DNA from: Warburgia ugandensis
Lineage: Eukaryota > Streptophyta > Magnoliopsida > Canellales > Canellaceae
Direction of reading: 5' to 3'
Assembly: GCA_035236585.1 (NCBI GenBank)
Contig: CP141132.1
Coordinates: 45,139,880-45,203,879, forward strand
Length of the DNA: 64,000 nucleotides
The translations under genes were made by a program, and so were the position numbers. Within the stretch, counting starts at the first letter, position 1, and each line of letters starts with the position of its first letter. The notes under the pieces were generated by a model. It worked only from the letters and a program-made list of their open reading frames with translations. It ran no database searches and was not told where the DNA came from. Shown here one piece after another: positions 22,362 through 34,486 of this stretch.

Positions 22362-25298
22362 TTAGGGGTCAGCCACATGAATCTTATTCCTCCATTCTAC
22401 TCTATTAAATACCATGGTTTCATTTAGTCCCAATGTTTTTAAATCATTCCTCACCACTTCTATCCATGTTCTTTTGAGCCTTCCCCTTGGCAATTTAGAA
22501 CCTTCTACTTGTATTGCCTCACTTCTTCTAACCGGTGTCATTGTTGGTCTCCTTTGAACATGTCCAAACCATCTAAGTCTAGTCTCCCTCATCTTGTTAC
22601 CTATTAGTGCTATCCCTAAACTTCCTTGAATATTTTCATTTCTAATTCTATCCTTTCTTGTCTAACCACTCATCCATATCAACATCCTCATTTCTGCGAC
22701 GCTCATCCTATGAGTATGATGTTCTTTAATTGCCCAACACTCTGATCCATAGAGCATGATCGGCCTTATGGCCATCCTATAGAATTTTCCTTTTAGTTTG
22801 AGTGGCACCCGTCGATCACACAAAACTCCAGATGCACATCTCCATTTGTTCCAACCCGCTTGGATTCTCTGGGTAACCTCCCTCTTAATCTCTCCACTCT
22901 CATGAATCATTGATCCTAAGTACCAAAAGTGGTCTTTAACGAGGACTTCTTGGTTATCAATCTTGACTGGTGTTCTACTCCTACTCTCCTTACTAAAATT
23001 ACATTCCACATATTCTGTCTTAGTTCAGCTAATTTTAAGTCCTTCAGATTCTAATGCTTCTCTCCATAACTCTAGCTTTATATTTACACCCTCCCTTATC
23101 TCATCAAGTAAGACTATATCATTTGCAAATAGCATGCACCAGGGAATCTCCTCGTGCAGATGTTTTGTTAAATCATCCATAACCAATGTGAAAAGGTATG
23201 GACTCAATGCCGATCCTTGGTGCAATCTTATAGTGACAAAAAAATCACCAATCATGCCACTAGTGGTCTTAACATTTGTTACTGCTCTGTCGTACATATC
23301 TTTAATTATGTCTATATATCCCTAAGAAACACCTTTACCACCCAACACCCTCCATATTAACTCTTTAGAGACTCTATCATAAGCTTTTTCTAAGTCAATA
23401 AAGACCATGCGGACGTCTTTCCTCCTCTCACTATATTTCTCTACTAATTATCTTAGTAAGAAAATAGCTTCCATGGTAGACCTCCTAGGCATGAAACCAA
23501 ACTGATTCTCCGATACACTTGTTTCATGTCGTAGCCTCTTCTCAATCACTCTTTCAAAAAGTTTCATAGTGTGGCTCATAAGTTTGATCCCTCGATAATT
23601 AGTGCAGCTTTGTATGTCTCCTTTATTCTTATAAATTGGTACAATAGAGCTTTTCCTCCACTCATGAGGCATTTTCTTTGATTTTATAATCTTGTTAAAC
23701 AACATGATCAACCAAACTACCCCAATATCTCCCATATGCTTCCAAACCTCTATTGGTATACCATCAGGCCCCATGGCCTTTCCTGATTTCATCTTTTTCA
23801 AGGCCTCTTTTACTTCAAGTATTCTAATCCTATGTTCATATGTATAATATCCCATGTTATTTAGAATTATATTATTTTCAATCCCTATATTCTCAAAGCC
23901 ATTGTCATTTAACAATTTTTGAAAATATGTCTCCCACCTTTGTTTGATCTCATCATCTTTGACTAATGCCCTTTGATCATCGCTTTTAATACACCTAACA
24001 TGATCTAAGTCCTTACCCTTCTATTCTCTTACTTTTTCAAGTTTAAACACATCTTTCTCACCTTCTCTTGTTCCTAGTTTATTATAGAGCTCATAATATG
24101 CTTTAAGTTTAACCTCACTTACTATTCTCTTAGCAACCTTTTTAGCATTCTTATATTGTTCATAGTTTTCATTATTTCTAATCTTCTGCCATGCTTTAAA
24201 ATGCATCAGTTTTTCTTTAATAACTTTTGCACTGTTTTACTCCACCACCATGTTTCCTTTGCTAATAGCCTTTTACCTTTAGAGAATCTTAAGACATCTT
24301 TTGCTACTTTATTAATGGACTCAACCATATTAGTCCATATGGTATTTACTTCTATTTTATAGTTTCAATTTCCTTCTACCATCAACTTATTTTTGAATGA
24401 GGTTATTTTCTCTTTTTAAGTTCCACCACTTCGTTTTTGGATGTGTACTAGGTTCAGTTCTTTTTCTCCATCTTTTGGTATGGATATCCATAATCATTAA
24501 TCTATGTTGTGAGGTTAAACTCTTACCGGGTATCACCTTACAATCCTTACATATAGATCGTTCATTATTCTTAAATAGAAAAAAGTGCATTTGGCTTTTA
24601 TGAAGTCCACTTTTAAAGGTTATTAAGTGTTCATCCCTCTTCTTAAAGAGTGTATTTGCAATGGACAAGTTATATGACAAAGCAAAATTAAGGATATTCT
24701 CCCCCATCTCATTTCGTTCACCTATACCATACGCTCTGTGTATTCTATCATAGCCTTCCTTATCTTTTTCTACATGGCCATTTAAGTGTGCTCCTATAAA
24801 TATCCCCTCAGTGTTGGGAATTTCTTGCATGACTCCCTCCATATCTTTCCAAAACTGTCTCTTGATTATATCTTGTAACCCTACTTGTGGTGTGTATGCA
24901 CTTATAACATTAATAATCTACTCTCCTAGAACAAGTTTGATTATTATAATTCTATCACTAATTCTTTTAATGCCCACAACTTTATCCTTTAACTCCTTAT
25001 CCACTATTATTCTTACACCATTTCTGTTATTTTCCTTTCCTACGTACCATAATTTATACCCATCTACTTCTCTAGCTTTAGCACCTTTCCACTTGGTTTC
25101 TTGTATACAAGCGATGTTGACTCTTCTACGTTTCATCGCATCTACTAACTCCAAACTCTTACTTGTCAATGTCCCTATATTCCATGTGGCGATACGAATC
25201 TTATGTTCTGGAGATACCCTATTTACTATCACCTTTCTTGACCTCCATGATTTGAACCCATGTCCACTTTTCACTGCACCTGGGTTTTGATGTAGCAC
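22362..25298 (-). pseudogene. RTE endonuclease-reverse transcriptase, inactivated by stop codons
   Basis: The endonuclease makes the target nick and the RT copies element RNA from it. Endonuclease motifs from 25200: IRIATWNIGTL, IACIQETKWKG, then GAHLNGH (the catalytic Asp of GD.NGH replaced), and SQHRLMIMDI near 24470. RT motifs: [53 protein letters not shown] and [10 protein letters not shown], where the catalytic YADD has become FAND. The C-terminus is LRWFGHVQRRP. All major blocks share one frame. At least seven in-frame stops (e.g. at 24918, 24387, 24021, 23448, 23025, 22662) kill it, and I saw no net frameshift between the blocks. Confidence 0.88.
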
Positions 25299-25467
25299 GT
25301 AGCTTCCGAGGGGACGCTCTAGCAGCCCTTACCCATTTTTCACTACACCTGGGATCCAATGTAGAGCGTCGCTTCTGGGAGAACGACCTAGCAACCCTTG
25401 CCTATGTTTCACTGCACCCGGGATCTGATGCAGGGTGTCGCTTATGGGGAACGCCCTAGCTTGAGGG
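25268..25467 (-). repeat. Three tandem ~68-bp units in the LINE 5' region
   Basis: Units begin at 25268, 25336 and about 25404 with (T)TTTCACT(G/A)CACC(T/C)GGG and each contains a CG(T/C)(A/C)GCTTC/GTCGCTT core followed by a CCTAGCA/CCCTAGC-like end. Reiterated 5' units before the endonuclease are compatible with a LINE promoter region. The role is inferred. Confidence 0.7.
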
Positions 25468-25516
25468 AATGTCTGTTTTGGATTCATGTCATAGTTGGGG
25501 TTGTTGTAGTTTGAAA

Positions 25517-25790
25517 AAGCTAAAGATGATTTTCATTTCTTCCTTACATATTAATATACAAATGCATATTTATTTGCAAGCAAAAAAGAAATAACAAAAC
25601 CATCTTCAGCTTCACCCTTGTTGGCTGGTTACCTGACGCAAGGGTTGCCATATTTTAAGAAGCTGGAGATGATTTTCATTTCTTCCTCACAAACTAATAT
25701 ACAAATGTATATTCATTTGTAAGGAAGAAATAACAAAATCAACTTCAACTTCTCCCTTGCCGGCTGGCACCTGACACAAGACCCTCCTCC
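25517..25790. repeat. Two tandem foldback units, each a long hairpin
   Basis: Unit 1 (hairpin 25517-25612) and unit 2 (hairpin 25660-25750) are diverged direct copies about 143 bp apart. Each is itself an imperfect inverted repeat with arms of about 45 bases: AAGCTAAAGATGATTTTCAT pairs with the complement of the AACAAAACCATCTTCAGCTT arm. Both are followed by GGCTGG(T/C)(T/A)ACCTGACRCAAG. This could be a tandem MITE-like element or a small-RNA precursor. No protein is encoded. Confidence 0.7.
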
Positions 25791-25824
25791 TTTTTCATTC
25801 GAGCTTGGGACCGGCATTGGCGGA

Positions 25825-25826
<2 letters not shown>

Positions 25827-25899
<73 letters not shown>
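25827..25899. repeat. Compound microsatellite (CT)n(TA)n(CA)n
   Basis: About 20 CT units, then TA units, then CA units. Same order of CT and TA as at 22263-22330. Confidence 0.95.
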
Positions 25900-25900
<1 letters not shown>

Positions 25901-26077
25901 TATGACTTCCAAAAGCAAAAAAAGAGGGAAAATGCAACCTTTGGTTTTGGGCCCTTAGGAACATTTTCCTTTGGTGATTTAAGCTAAGATTTTGGCATTG
26001 GAATTGTGATTCTGTAAGCCACCTATATCCTTTTCTTTCCTTTTGTTTGTGTGCTTTAAGAGCACTAATTCAAGGAG

Positions 26078-26089
26078 GCTCTGATACAA
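26078..26089 (-). other. PBS-like sequence, possible retrotransposon remnant
   Basis: GCTCTGATACAA differs from the complement of the iMet PBS by one base. A TG-type LTR start is not clear to its right (GTATTGAAATAC), so this may be a decayed LTR junction or chance. No gag is found to the left. Confidence 0.3.
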
Positions 26090-26731
26090 GTATTGAAATA
26101 CATGTAGATGGTTGAGAACTCTCTTCAAGTATAACTTGAACTTAAAAATCTAGTTTATGATCAAAAGATTCTTTTAACATAGTTACTTTAAATACATATG
26201 ATAAAATTAATTTCATCAAGGCCTTGAGTTTTCCAAGTCATTCACTTGATGTAATATCTTGAATTTCTAATGGAGAGGCCCAAATGTTAGTAAGTGGAGA
26301 AGTTTTAAGGAGGGCCTATCCAAAAGAACTTAAGACCACCATTGAAGATGCTCAATTAAGATATCCTACGACGGTTCCAAATGGTACATCCTAGATCTCA
26401 AGATTTGGAGGATTGGATACTAAGAGGTGCAGATTATGTCTCATGCCACGAAATGAGAAGGCGAAATGAATCTTAGAAAGTATGAGGCATGATCATGCTA
26501 GATGAGATCTACAGATTAAGGCAACGCGTTACTAGTGAGAATGGGTGGTTGAGATGAAATGTTATGAAAAAGGAAATCACATGCAGCAAGAGATGTGTGT
26601 ATGTGATACAACTTAGAAAGTGTAGCTAGCTAGGTGATGCAATTAGCAAGTGCCAAGACGTCATGGGAAACCAAGACAAACAAAGACGTTTGACCTTGGG
26701 AAATTAGAATCCAAAGATGCCTGATCCATGG

Positions 26732-26899
26732 AAAATAGAAAGTGGAGTAGGATGGTAGAAAACTTAATGTGAATTTTAAATGTACCTCAAATAGAAAGTG
26801 GAGTAGGATGCCAGAAAACTTAATGTGAATTTTAAATGTACCACAAATAGAAAGTGGAGTAGGATGCCAAGAAAAGTTGATGTGAATTTTAAATATATC
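26732..26899. repeat. Three tandem 56-bp units
   Basis: Units start at 26732, 26788 and 26844 with AAATAGAAAGTGGAGTAGG and run through AATGTGAATTTTAAATGTACC. Units 1 and 2 are nearly identical; unit 3 is more diverged and runs into the CAAGTGCACGG signature of the next element. Open frames across them merely repeat with the units. Confidence 0.85.
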
Positions 26900-29269
26900 A
26901 CAAGTGCACGGCTCTATTGGAGTATAGAAGATGCAAATACAGGTCGATCCCATAAGGACTCTTTGATGAATGGGGTTAATTAAAGCTTAAAATAACTGTT
27001 ACTTTAATCTATCCAATCAAAGATTAAGTAAAGATTTTAAGCAAATAAAGTAAGCAATTAAACTAGAACAAGGAAATAAAGTAAGGCAAAGAAACTAAGG
27101 AAATAAAACAACTAAAAGAAAATTCCATTAATAAACTTGAGTACAAGAAAGAAAGGGAAATAAACATGCAAGTAAAGTAAAGAAACTTCATTTTGAAGTG
27201 TCTGTTGTAGGAGTCTTTAGTTCAATTAGGCTCTTTATAGTTCGTCTTCCTTTCCTGAGCTTAAGTTTTGCTTTACAACTCTCTTTGTTGTGTCAATAAA
27301 CAAGGGCATGTACACTTCTCTTTAACCTATAATACACTAAAGCTATTGCCAAGCTTTTCTCATCTTTACCCCAACATGCCACTAATCAAAAGTTTCAAAT
27401 CAAAATCCAAAAAGTACCATCCTCAAGAGAAGAAAGGAAGAAGGGATAAAAGAAATTTGTTCTTCTCCTTAGCTAGATACTCTAAAAAGAGGTTAGCTTT
27501 TAAAGAGAGAGGCAAAGAGGAGATAAGGAGTTGTTCAACTTAAGCTAGGGTTAGTCACAGAGAAAGGTTGCTAACTCAAAGATGAACTAGACAAAAGAAA
27601 AATAAATTTGGAGAGAGTGGCCCTTGGCTTAGGACTCACCAATACCAGCCTTATGGGATGAGGAAGGAACTAAGTACTTACTCGGAAGTCTTCCTACTCT
27701 CTAGCATGATGCCTTTAGCTAGGAACTTGGATGGCTTCTTGAATGTGACTTGATATCCTAAACTATGCTTTAGGAATGGAAGGGATCCTTGGCTTCTATA
27801 GAAGTAGCACAAGGGTTCTTCCTTATCTTTATATTCCCAAATACCAAAAGAAAAAGAAAAGAATGATCGGGGGAAGTGAATGGAAGAGAGAAGAAGGGTG
27901 CATGAAATAGAAAAGGTGTGCATGTAAGGCTGTGGGATGGTGATGGGGGAAAGGCTAATGCATTAGTTCTAAGGCTTGGTATGAAAGTGGAAGGTGCATG
28001 ACTAAAACCGTGTATACAAGATCTAAGGATGGAAGGGAGAATGATTAATGCATGTATAACTAAGGATGTTGCATTTGGTCCAAGGATAGATCCTAGGATG
28101 GATGATGCATGTAACTCCTAAGAAGGAAGAGCTAGGGAGAATGTGTGCAATCTAAGATGAGGTAAGATTGTAAAATAAAAGTGAAAGGTGAGTGCATGCA
28201 GCACCTAGAGCATGCGTGTTGTGCTGTGCAATATAAAGTGGACTATAAGCGTGCTATGCAAGACCTAAGAATGGATCAAGAATGTGTGGAGCCCTGGGTG
28301 AGTGTTATGGGGAGTGTAATGCAATGCAAAAGAGAAAAGAAAGAAGGGAGAGTGAGAAAGAAGAAGGGGGGAAGCGAGGTGGATGAGACCCTTAACCTCA
28401 TCTCCAATGGATGTGGATGTGTGGGTTTGGCAGAGCTTTGGCAAGAGTGATCTCTCTAACTCTATTTCTCCTAAGTTTAGCTTTCAAGGTCTAGGGAGAG
28501 GTAAGAGTTTCTTTAGCCTTCTTCTTCACTTCTATTTTATAAGTTTTTGTAGTAAAGTCCTAAGGATTGGATGGCTAGGACCTAAGGAAGAGATGGAAGG
28601 TAGAGTGGTTGAGATAGGTTGAAGATAAGATGAAGAATGGAATGAAGGAAAGAGATGTAGAAGAGTGGGGCATGGGATTTTATGGAAGGGAGTATGGGAT
28701 GTGGGATAGCAAGTAGGATAGATGGAAATGATGTAGAGTGGAAAGAGATAAGGTAGAAAGGAAGGACGTGCTAGGAGGGAAAGATGATAAGTGCTAAGGA
28801 AAAATATAAAAAGGAAGTGGAGATAATCACGGAAGGATGGCAGGAATGGAAAGCCATTAGGTAGGAGGCATGTAATGCATTGGGTGTGTATGTGTTTGAA
28901 GTACAGAAAGTCTGAAAGGAAAGCTAGACCTTTGGATTTAAATGGATGGTGGAGATCTTTCTTCCTTAGGGCTTTTCCTTGAATTCTCATGAGTAGGTTG
29001 TGGCTAGGGTTTGTCAATTTTCTTGGATTCATTCCTAAACATTGGATCATCATTACCCTAGTTTTAGAGGATTAGATTCTGTTAAAGTTTTCTTATCCAA
29101 TAAGATCTTCTTTATGGACTCTTTTTCTCTCCACCATTGGATTTGAATGGCTTAGAATGGATGTTCTAAATTCCTTCGAGATTTCCTTATTGACTCTAGG
29201 TTTCTCCTTCCATTTCTCCCATCCCACTATTATTTTCTTTAGCCAATAGGCTTTAAGTAGGGTGGGACA
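26895..29269 (-). mobile_element. LTR-like unit with CAAGTGCACGG signature and adjoining polypurine tract
   Basis: The + strand starts ATATCACAAGTGCACGGCTC, followed by GGTCGATCCCATAAGGA, and ends GTAGGGTGGGACA. Just to the right is TCTCCCCCCTTAAAA, which on the - strand is a good polypurine tract (TTTTAAGGGGGGAGA). It therefore looks like the 3' LTR of a - strand element, about 2.4 kb. The same opening signature occurs at 7440-7545 on the other strand. The interior is rich in short purine words and encodes nothing recognisable. The element class is inferred from structure only. Confidence 0.45.
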
Positions 29270-29471
29270 TCTCCCCCCTTAAAAATCAGGTTTTTGTCCT
29301 AAAATGTAGGTGGGCAGCCCATTGAAAATAATTCTCCACCAATAAGGCTCTAGTCTAGTGTCCATTGCAATCTATCTTCTCATTGGTCCACCTTGTTTGA
29401 TTTATTTCTCATTGGTCACTTAAGATATGCATCAACAAGGATAGATCTTGGCCTTTCAATGCTTTAAAAGT

Positions 29472-30500
29472 TGTGACAACCTAGGTTCTTATATTACTTT
29501 TTCTTTATTCTTAAGATGCAAACAGTGGAAGACATTTTTCATTATAAATTTTTTCACAAGACCCGAGTATCATTTCTGCCAATAAAAATACATTTCAGAG
29601 ATTCTGAAATGCTATGAATTTATATTTAACATTTTCTAGTATTTTATCTAGACATAGCTCATAGTCCAAGTGTATAATTGCATATACACGCATGTCCTCA
29701 AAGATCAACTAGAATTCATATATTTACATTGTTAGCACAATCTCACATTAATGTTGTCCTCATCCAAGGCTCATTCTACCTCAAGCTATTTTCTTTCAAG
29801 TCAATTTCTCCAAACTTAACACATTGTAAACAAATTACAATGTCTCTGCAAGCCTATGTTTGTAGGTTGACATCTTTAAATTATTCTTATATTCGTATTA
29901 TGACTAGATTATTGGACTAGTCACATAACATGTATTTTTTAATGAATTGATGCATGACATGATTACATAGAAGCAACATATAATTGGATGACCTAATTAT
30001 GAGTTTAATTAATCTTTGAGCTCTTTCCATATGCATGCAATTACTTAAACATAGATTGGAAGATATGACAACAAACAGAGAAATTATGAAGACAGAAAAA
30101 AGGATAAGAATTTATCTTACATTGTGAAGTAAGAATGACATGCAAGAAAGGGAGCGAATTTGCAAAAAGATGTTGGCATATCAACAAATTAAGGATGAGT
30201 ATCAGAGTATATAGCAAAAGTAGCTCTTCATAGCTCAAAACAGGCATAAAAGTTATGTTAGTAAGTAGTGTCAAAGTTAAGAGTTCAATTTTTGGAATCC
30301 TAGATTTTGAAGATTTCATTTATTAAAGAGATAAGATTCATAATAGAAAAAAGAACAAAGAAACTTCTATAATTGAACTTCTATTATATGAATCATTTAG
30401 TTAAAATTACCACAAGAAAATGGTATCTATGATAAAATGATAAAGTCACATTTGTAATTATTAGACAAATAATGCAAAAGAATAGATGGACAAAATTCCT
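29472..30500 (-). mobile_element. LTR-like fragment starting TGTGACAACCTAGG
   Basis: TGTGACAACCTAGGTTCTTA matches the start of the LTR-like unit at 46020 (TGTGACAACCTAGGTTTTTG), and both continue with similar motifs (CATGTCCTC/CATTAAT, CATCCAAGG(C/T)TC, AATATCTC/AATGTCTCTGCAAG). Its end is not visible, so the right boundary is a guess. It interrupts the interior of the element whose PPT lies at 29270. Confidence 0.42.
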
Positions 30501-31450
30501 TTAATGGGGAAGAATGTAACAACTCCAAATTTTAAATTGTATTTTATATTTTTTTAGCTATTTTTAAAGTAAATACCAATTTGAATTTTCATGTTTCAAA
30601 TTTAAAGGAATTCATTTTTTTTATGGATGTAATACCCCTACTTGTTTATTATATTTTATGTAATTAATTGAAATGAAATGAAAAACATAGAATTGGAATT
30701 CCATGAATTTATTTTAGTAGGAATAACTAATGAAAAACATAGAATCGACCTTCAAAACAACAATATTTATAATGTACATAGAAAAATGGTTCCAATGATA
30801 CTAAGTATGCTGAAATCATATTCAAATGAATGTCATAATTATTTTAATTAAGATATCTAATTTTAAATTTTAATAAAGGGAAAAATGGTAAAATCACTTT
30901 AAGTGGGCCTTACCTCACATAATTTCTTGTTTCAAATTCTAAAACTTATCAATTAAAATACATTATTAGATAATATTTTTTATAACTAATTACTAATAAT
31001 TATAATGTATAAAACTTTTAATAAATAATAATAATAATACATGAATATAATATCAATATAATTTTCAGTCTCTCCAACTAAAGTCTCCTGGTCCCTACAC
31101 TAGTCGACATTTCCTCTTTCCAATTGCCACTACACTATCTTAGTGCTCTGGCTAGTTAACTGGCAACCGATGTAAACCAATAAAGGAGGAGAAGGAAGAG
31201 GAGAAGAAGAATAAGGAAGAGAGGAAGGAGAAGGAGAAGGAGAAGGAGAAGGAGAAGGAGAAGGAGAAGGGGAGAAGGAAAGAGAGAGAGGAACACCAAT
31301 CATAGAAAAAACCTAGGAAAACCACATTAGTAATTGTCATAGGTGACTATACATGGGTTTTCTAGCAATGGAGGTCGAGTTTGCCAAAGAAAATGATCAT
31401 TTGGATTGACAATCAAATCTATTCCACACATTTTCCAAGAGAAATCAACC
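30501..31450. other. AT-rich stretch with a (GGAGAA)n run
   Basis: No gene seen. TGTAACAACTCCAAATTTT at about 30515 resembles an LTR terminus of the same general type but has no partner. A purine microsatellite, (GGAGAA)n, occupies about 31224-31272. Confidence 0.5.
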
Positions 31451-31454
31451 ACAA

Positions 31455-33290
31455 TCATAAAATTTGGAGTTGATCAGGTAGCATTGGCGTTGCTTAAAAA
31501 TTACTTCCAAGAGCATGAACCAAAGTAGTAATTGCACACCAGTGAGGTCAATCACACAAGGAATCTCACAGTAGTGTATGCTGGTTGAATCTTGCTTAAA
31601 CCACTTATCCTAGCAAAAGAAAGTTTGAATTTGATCTAAACTAGGAATGTAAATGACATAGAAATAGAAACGTGAATAGAATTAGAAACTAAGAAAAATT
31701 CCTAAAAACAACACTTTCTAGAAACAAAACTTAGGAACTAACTAAAACTAATTAACATACATCTAATTTAAGAAATTAAACTAATCAATCAAAGCATACA
31801 AAACTAACCCCAAAAGTATGTGCATGAACATATGGGAAGTGCACATAAAACACGAAACTCATCGAATAGAAATTCATACGAGAATGGTGCATTTATTACA
31901 TAAACATAGAAAGAAAATTGCACACTCGTCAAAGACATAAAATTATTTGAAATTCTAATACAACATTCCCTATTCAATAAGTAGCATGCATGTGGATTTA
32001 AGAGAGAACCAAAGGAAAAGACAGTGAAAAGATGAGAAGAAAAGCAATAGATGAACAAGGAAAGATAAGCAATGGAAAGGCTTGGAATAAAAGACTTTAA
32101 GGAACTAAGAGTTTGATCTAAAGGCTACTATCTCTTGGCTATCACTACAAGAGATTAGTGGCCCTTGGATACAAGGATCTTAAGCAAAAAGCAAATAACA
32201 AGGGAATTTAAGTAAAAAAAAAGTTAGAACAAAGAAGCAAAGCTAAGCAACAAAGGATGAAAAGAAGCATGAAAACCAACCTGAATTTAGAAGACCTATA
32301 GAGAAGGTGTGAAAGAAATTTAATGGAGGTGTGGAATGATGGATATAGGTGTGGAAAACCAGCCTCCAAGGAGAGAGGCATGATTCTCCTTCTATAAAGA
32401 TAAGATTTTATTAAGATAAGAAGGTAAAGAATAGAATTTGAACTAGGACTATAGGATAGAAAAGTGATAGGATAAGAAGTTTAGTAGAAAATAAGATTAG
32501 AAGGTGGGATAATGTGGGAAGGAAGGAATTAAAAGGTGAGAAAAAAGGAAAGTCTAAGGAATGAGGACTCTTCACCTAGTGCACCTGTCATGCCACTTAC
32601 CTTGTTGATAAGTCAAACTTTCTTCCTATTTTCTCTTTTTAAATCATTTTTTTTTTCATGTGGGAAATTTCATGGAAACTTCTCAAAATGTGTGGACCAT
32701 GTAGTTGGCTTCAATGGCTCCACCATTAATGGCTTTGACTAGATGGCTTCAATGACTTGCTTAGTTGGCTTCAAGGATCACGTGGCTTAGCTTTTCCTAG
32801 CTCTTCCTTAATGGCTTTTCTGCTTACCTTGAAATGATCTTCACCATTGCTTGACCTTTGCAATGATAGGAATTTAGATCCTTGTTTTCTTGGTTGTTCT
32901 TAATCCTTGATTCTCATTTAAAGAAATCTCAACCATTGGATCATCATTTCAATGCCCATAAAATAGAAAAAACCCTAAATATTTTCCTATAAAATTATGA
33001 AAATTCACATACCTACTCTAAATTGGACTTTGTTCCTGCAAGATATCAAACTTTTGAATCATTAGTTCAAAAATGTAAGTGTCATGAACTTTTGGAAAAA
33101 CCTTAGGATAATGCCTATAATTTATAACACATGAGCTACTAATTGAGTATATTTTATACAAAAATGAATACTTATCAAGCATCTTGCCAAAATTCAACAA
33201 GTGGTAGATCACCAAAGGTTTTGAGTTTGCCAAATAAAATAATGGCCTAGATCGATGATTTAAGCCATTCATCTTATTTAGCATGATGGG
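31455..33290 (-). mobile_element. Diverged relative of the 26895-29269 unit
   Basis: It opens with GTAATTGCACACC then GTCAATCACACAAGGAATCT, a weak match to the CAAGTGCACGG ... GGTCGATCCCATAAGGACTCT opening, and then shows the same A/G-rich texture and a GTGGCCCTTGG block (also at 27617). The right part has ACCATTGGATCATCATT, also near 29038. The end near 33290 is approximate. No coding sequence is recognised. Confidence 0.32.
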
Positions 33291-33299
33291 AGGTACAAA

Positions 33300-34486
33300 A
33301 CCCCTCTAGTCATATGATGATCCAAACAATATCAAAGGGATCTAGCATGGATAAGTATGTAGGGCAACGATTGAAACTAATCACTACCACTCAATGGCTC
33401 ACAAAAATTTTGCATCTAAGACACACAAGGAAAATGGAATATGAAGTGCACACACTTGGAATGCCATCGCTCATGCAAGCATGCATGTGACATTCGTACA
33501 TCAACAGTTAAAGCATGTGCGTCCTATTAACAGAACCGATATGTTTACCATACTTGATATGTTTTAAATCCCAAAATCAAAATTTTCTTATTTGAACTAT
33601 TAAAAGTGACCTGAAACCTTAATATATGATTCCAACAAGTAGTATAAAACCAATTTGAGATCTGAGACATTCTTTGGAATTGTCTCAACCAAGTGAACCA
33701 TATTGCTTAGAAAAATTGAAGATTTGAGTAATCAAAGGTGATCAGATTGCAATCATACATACCAATCACCATGACATACTCAAATTTAAGCAACTAAAGG
33801 TAGGATCACCACTAAATCTCATTTAAATTATTTAAATTTTATTTAGTTAAAATACAAATAGTAAATGATAGCAAACATAAAAAATTATATATGATTAGGA
33901 TGAATAAACTTTGAAATACTTATTAGGATTATCTGATATAAAAGATGGATTGATCTAATTGATAGGTCATCATGATAATTATAAATTAGAAAATTTAGGC
34001 TTTAGCATAATTGTAAACTATGATCTAACTAATCAAAGTAGAATCTGACCATTAGATTAATAACTTAATTATGGAAATGTAAAACAAACAATCTAAAAAT
34101 CATAGACTGATGAGATTCGATATAGTAAGATGTTTTGGTTCATTAATCTATGAACAAAAGTAAGGATTTGATGATTTGGCATAATTAAATGAAATAAATT
34201 TATGATCAGTGATCAATAAACGCAAATCATTTTATTTAATCATGATCAAGAACTAAATGAGTCACAAATGAGAATTAAAGAGAAAGAGAATGATATTATA
34301 ATGCATGCATGTTTGAGCCGGTTGAGTATTTTGAGGGATTAGATGGCTCGTATTCGAGGTAGGTAGATGTAAGATTTGCTATGTTGAAAATTTAAGATTT
34401 TCTATGTTTTAATAAAATTGATTTTAGGCAGATGATAGAATATATAAGAAATGTCTCTAATTACAAAATGTTATGAAAATTGCCAA
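33300..34486. other. AT-rich region with one LTR-like patch
   Basis: No gene seen. Around 34318-34380, GTTGAGTATTTTGAGGGAT ... CGAGGTAGGTAGATG resembles the reverse complement of 58180-58230 inside the outer LTR, suggesting an old + oriented LTR remnant. Confidence 0.4.

Larger units (their letters stand above)
22331..25467 (-). mobile_element. RTE-type LINE (non-LTR retrotransposon), near full length
   Basis: 3.1 kb. From right to left: three 5' tandem units, one reading frame with endonuclease and reverse transcriptase, then a short 3' UTR and a TGATGA-type tail (22331-22347). The order endonuclease then RT, the LRWFGHVQRRP C-terminus and the simple-repeat tail instead of poly(A) are hallmarks of the RTE clade, common in plants. 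No target duplication is identified because the tail abuts a (TA)n microsatellite. Confidence 0.85.

Noticed and set aside
26630..26953. 107-codon open frame on the - strand
   Set aside because: It simply translates three 56-bp tandem units, giving a repeated peptide without a domain.
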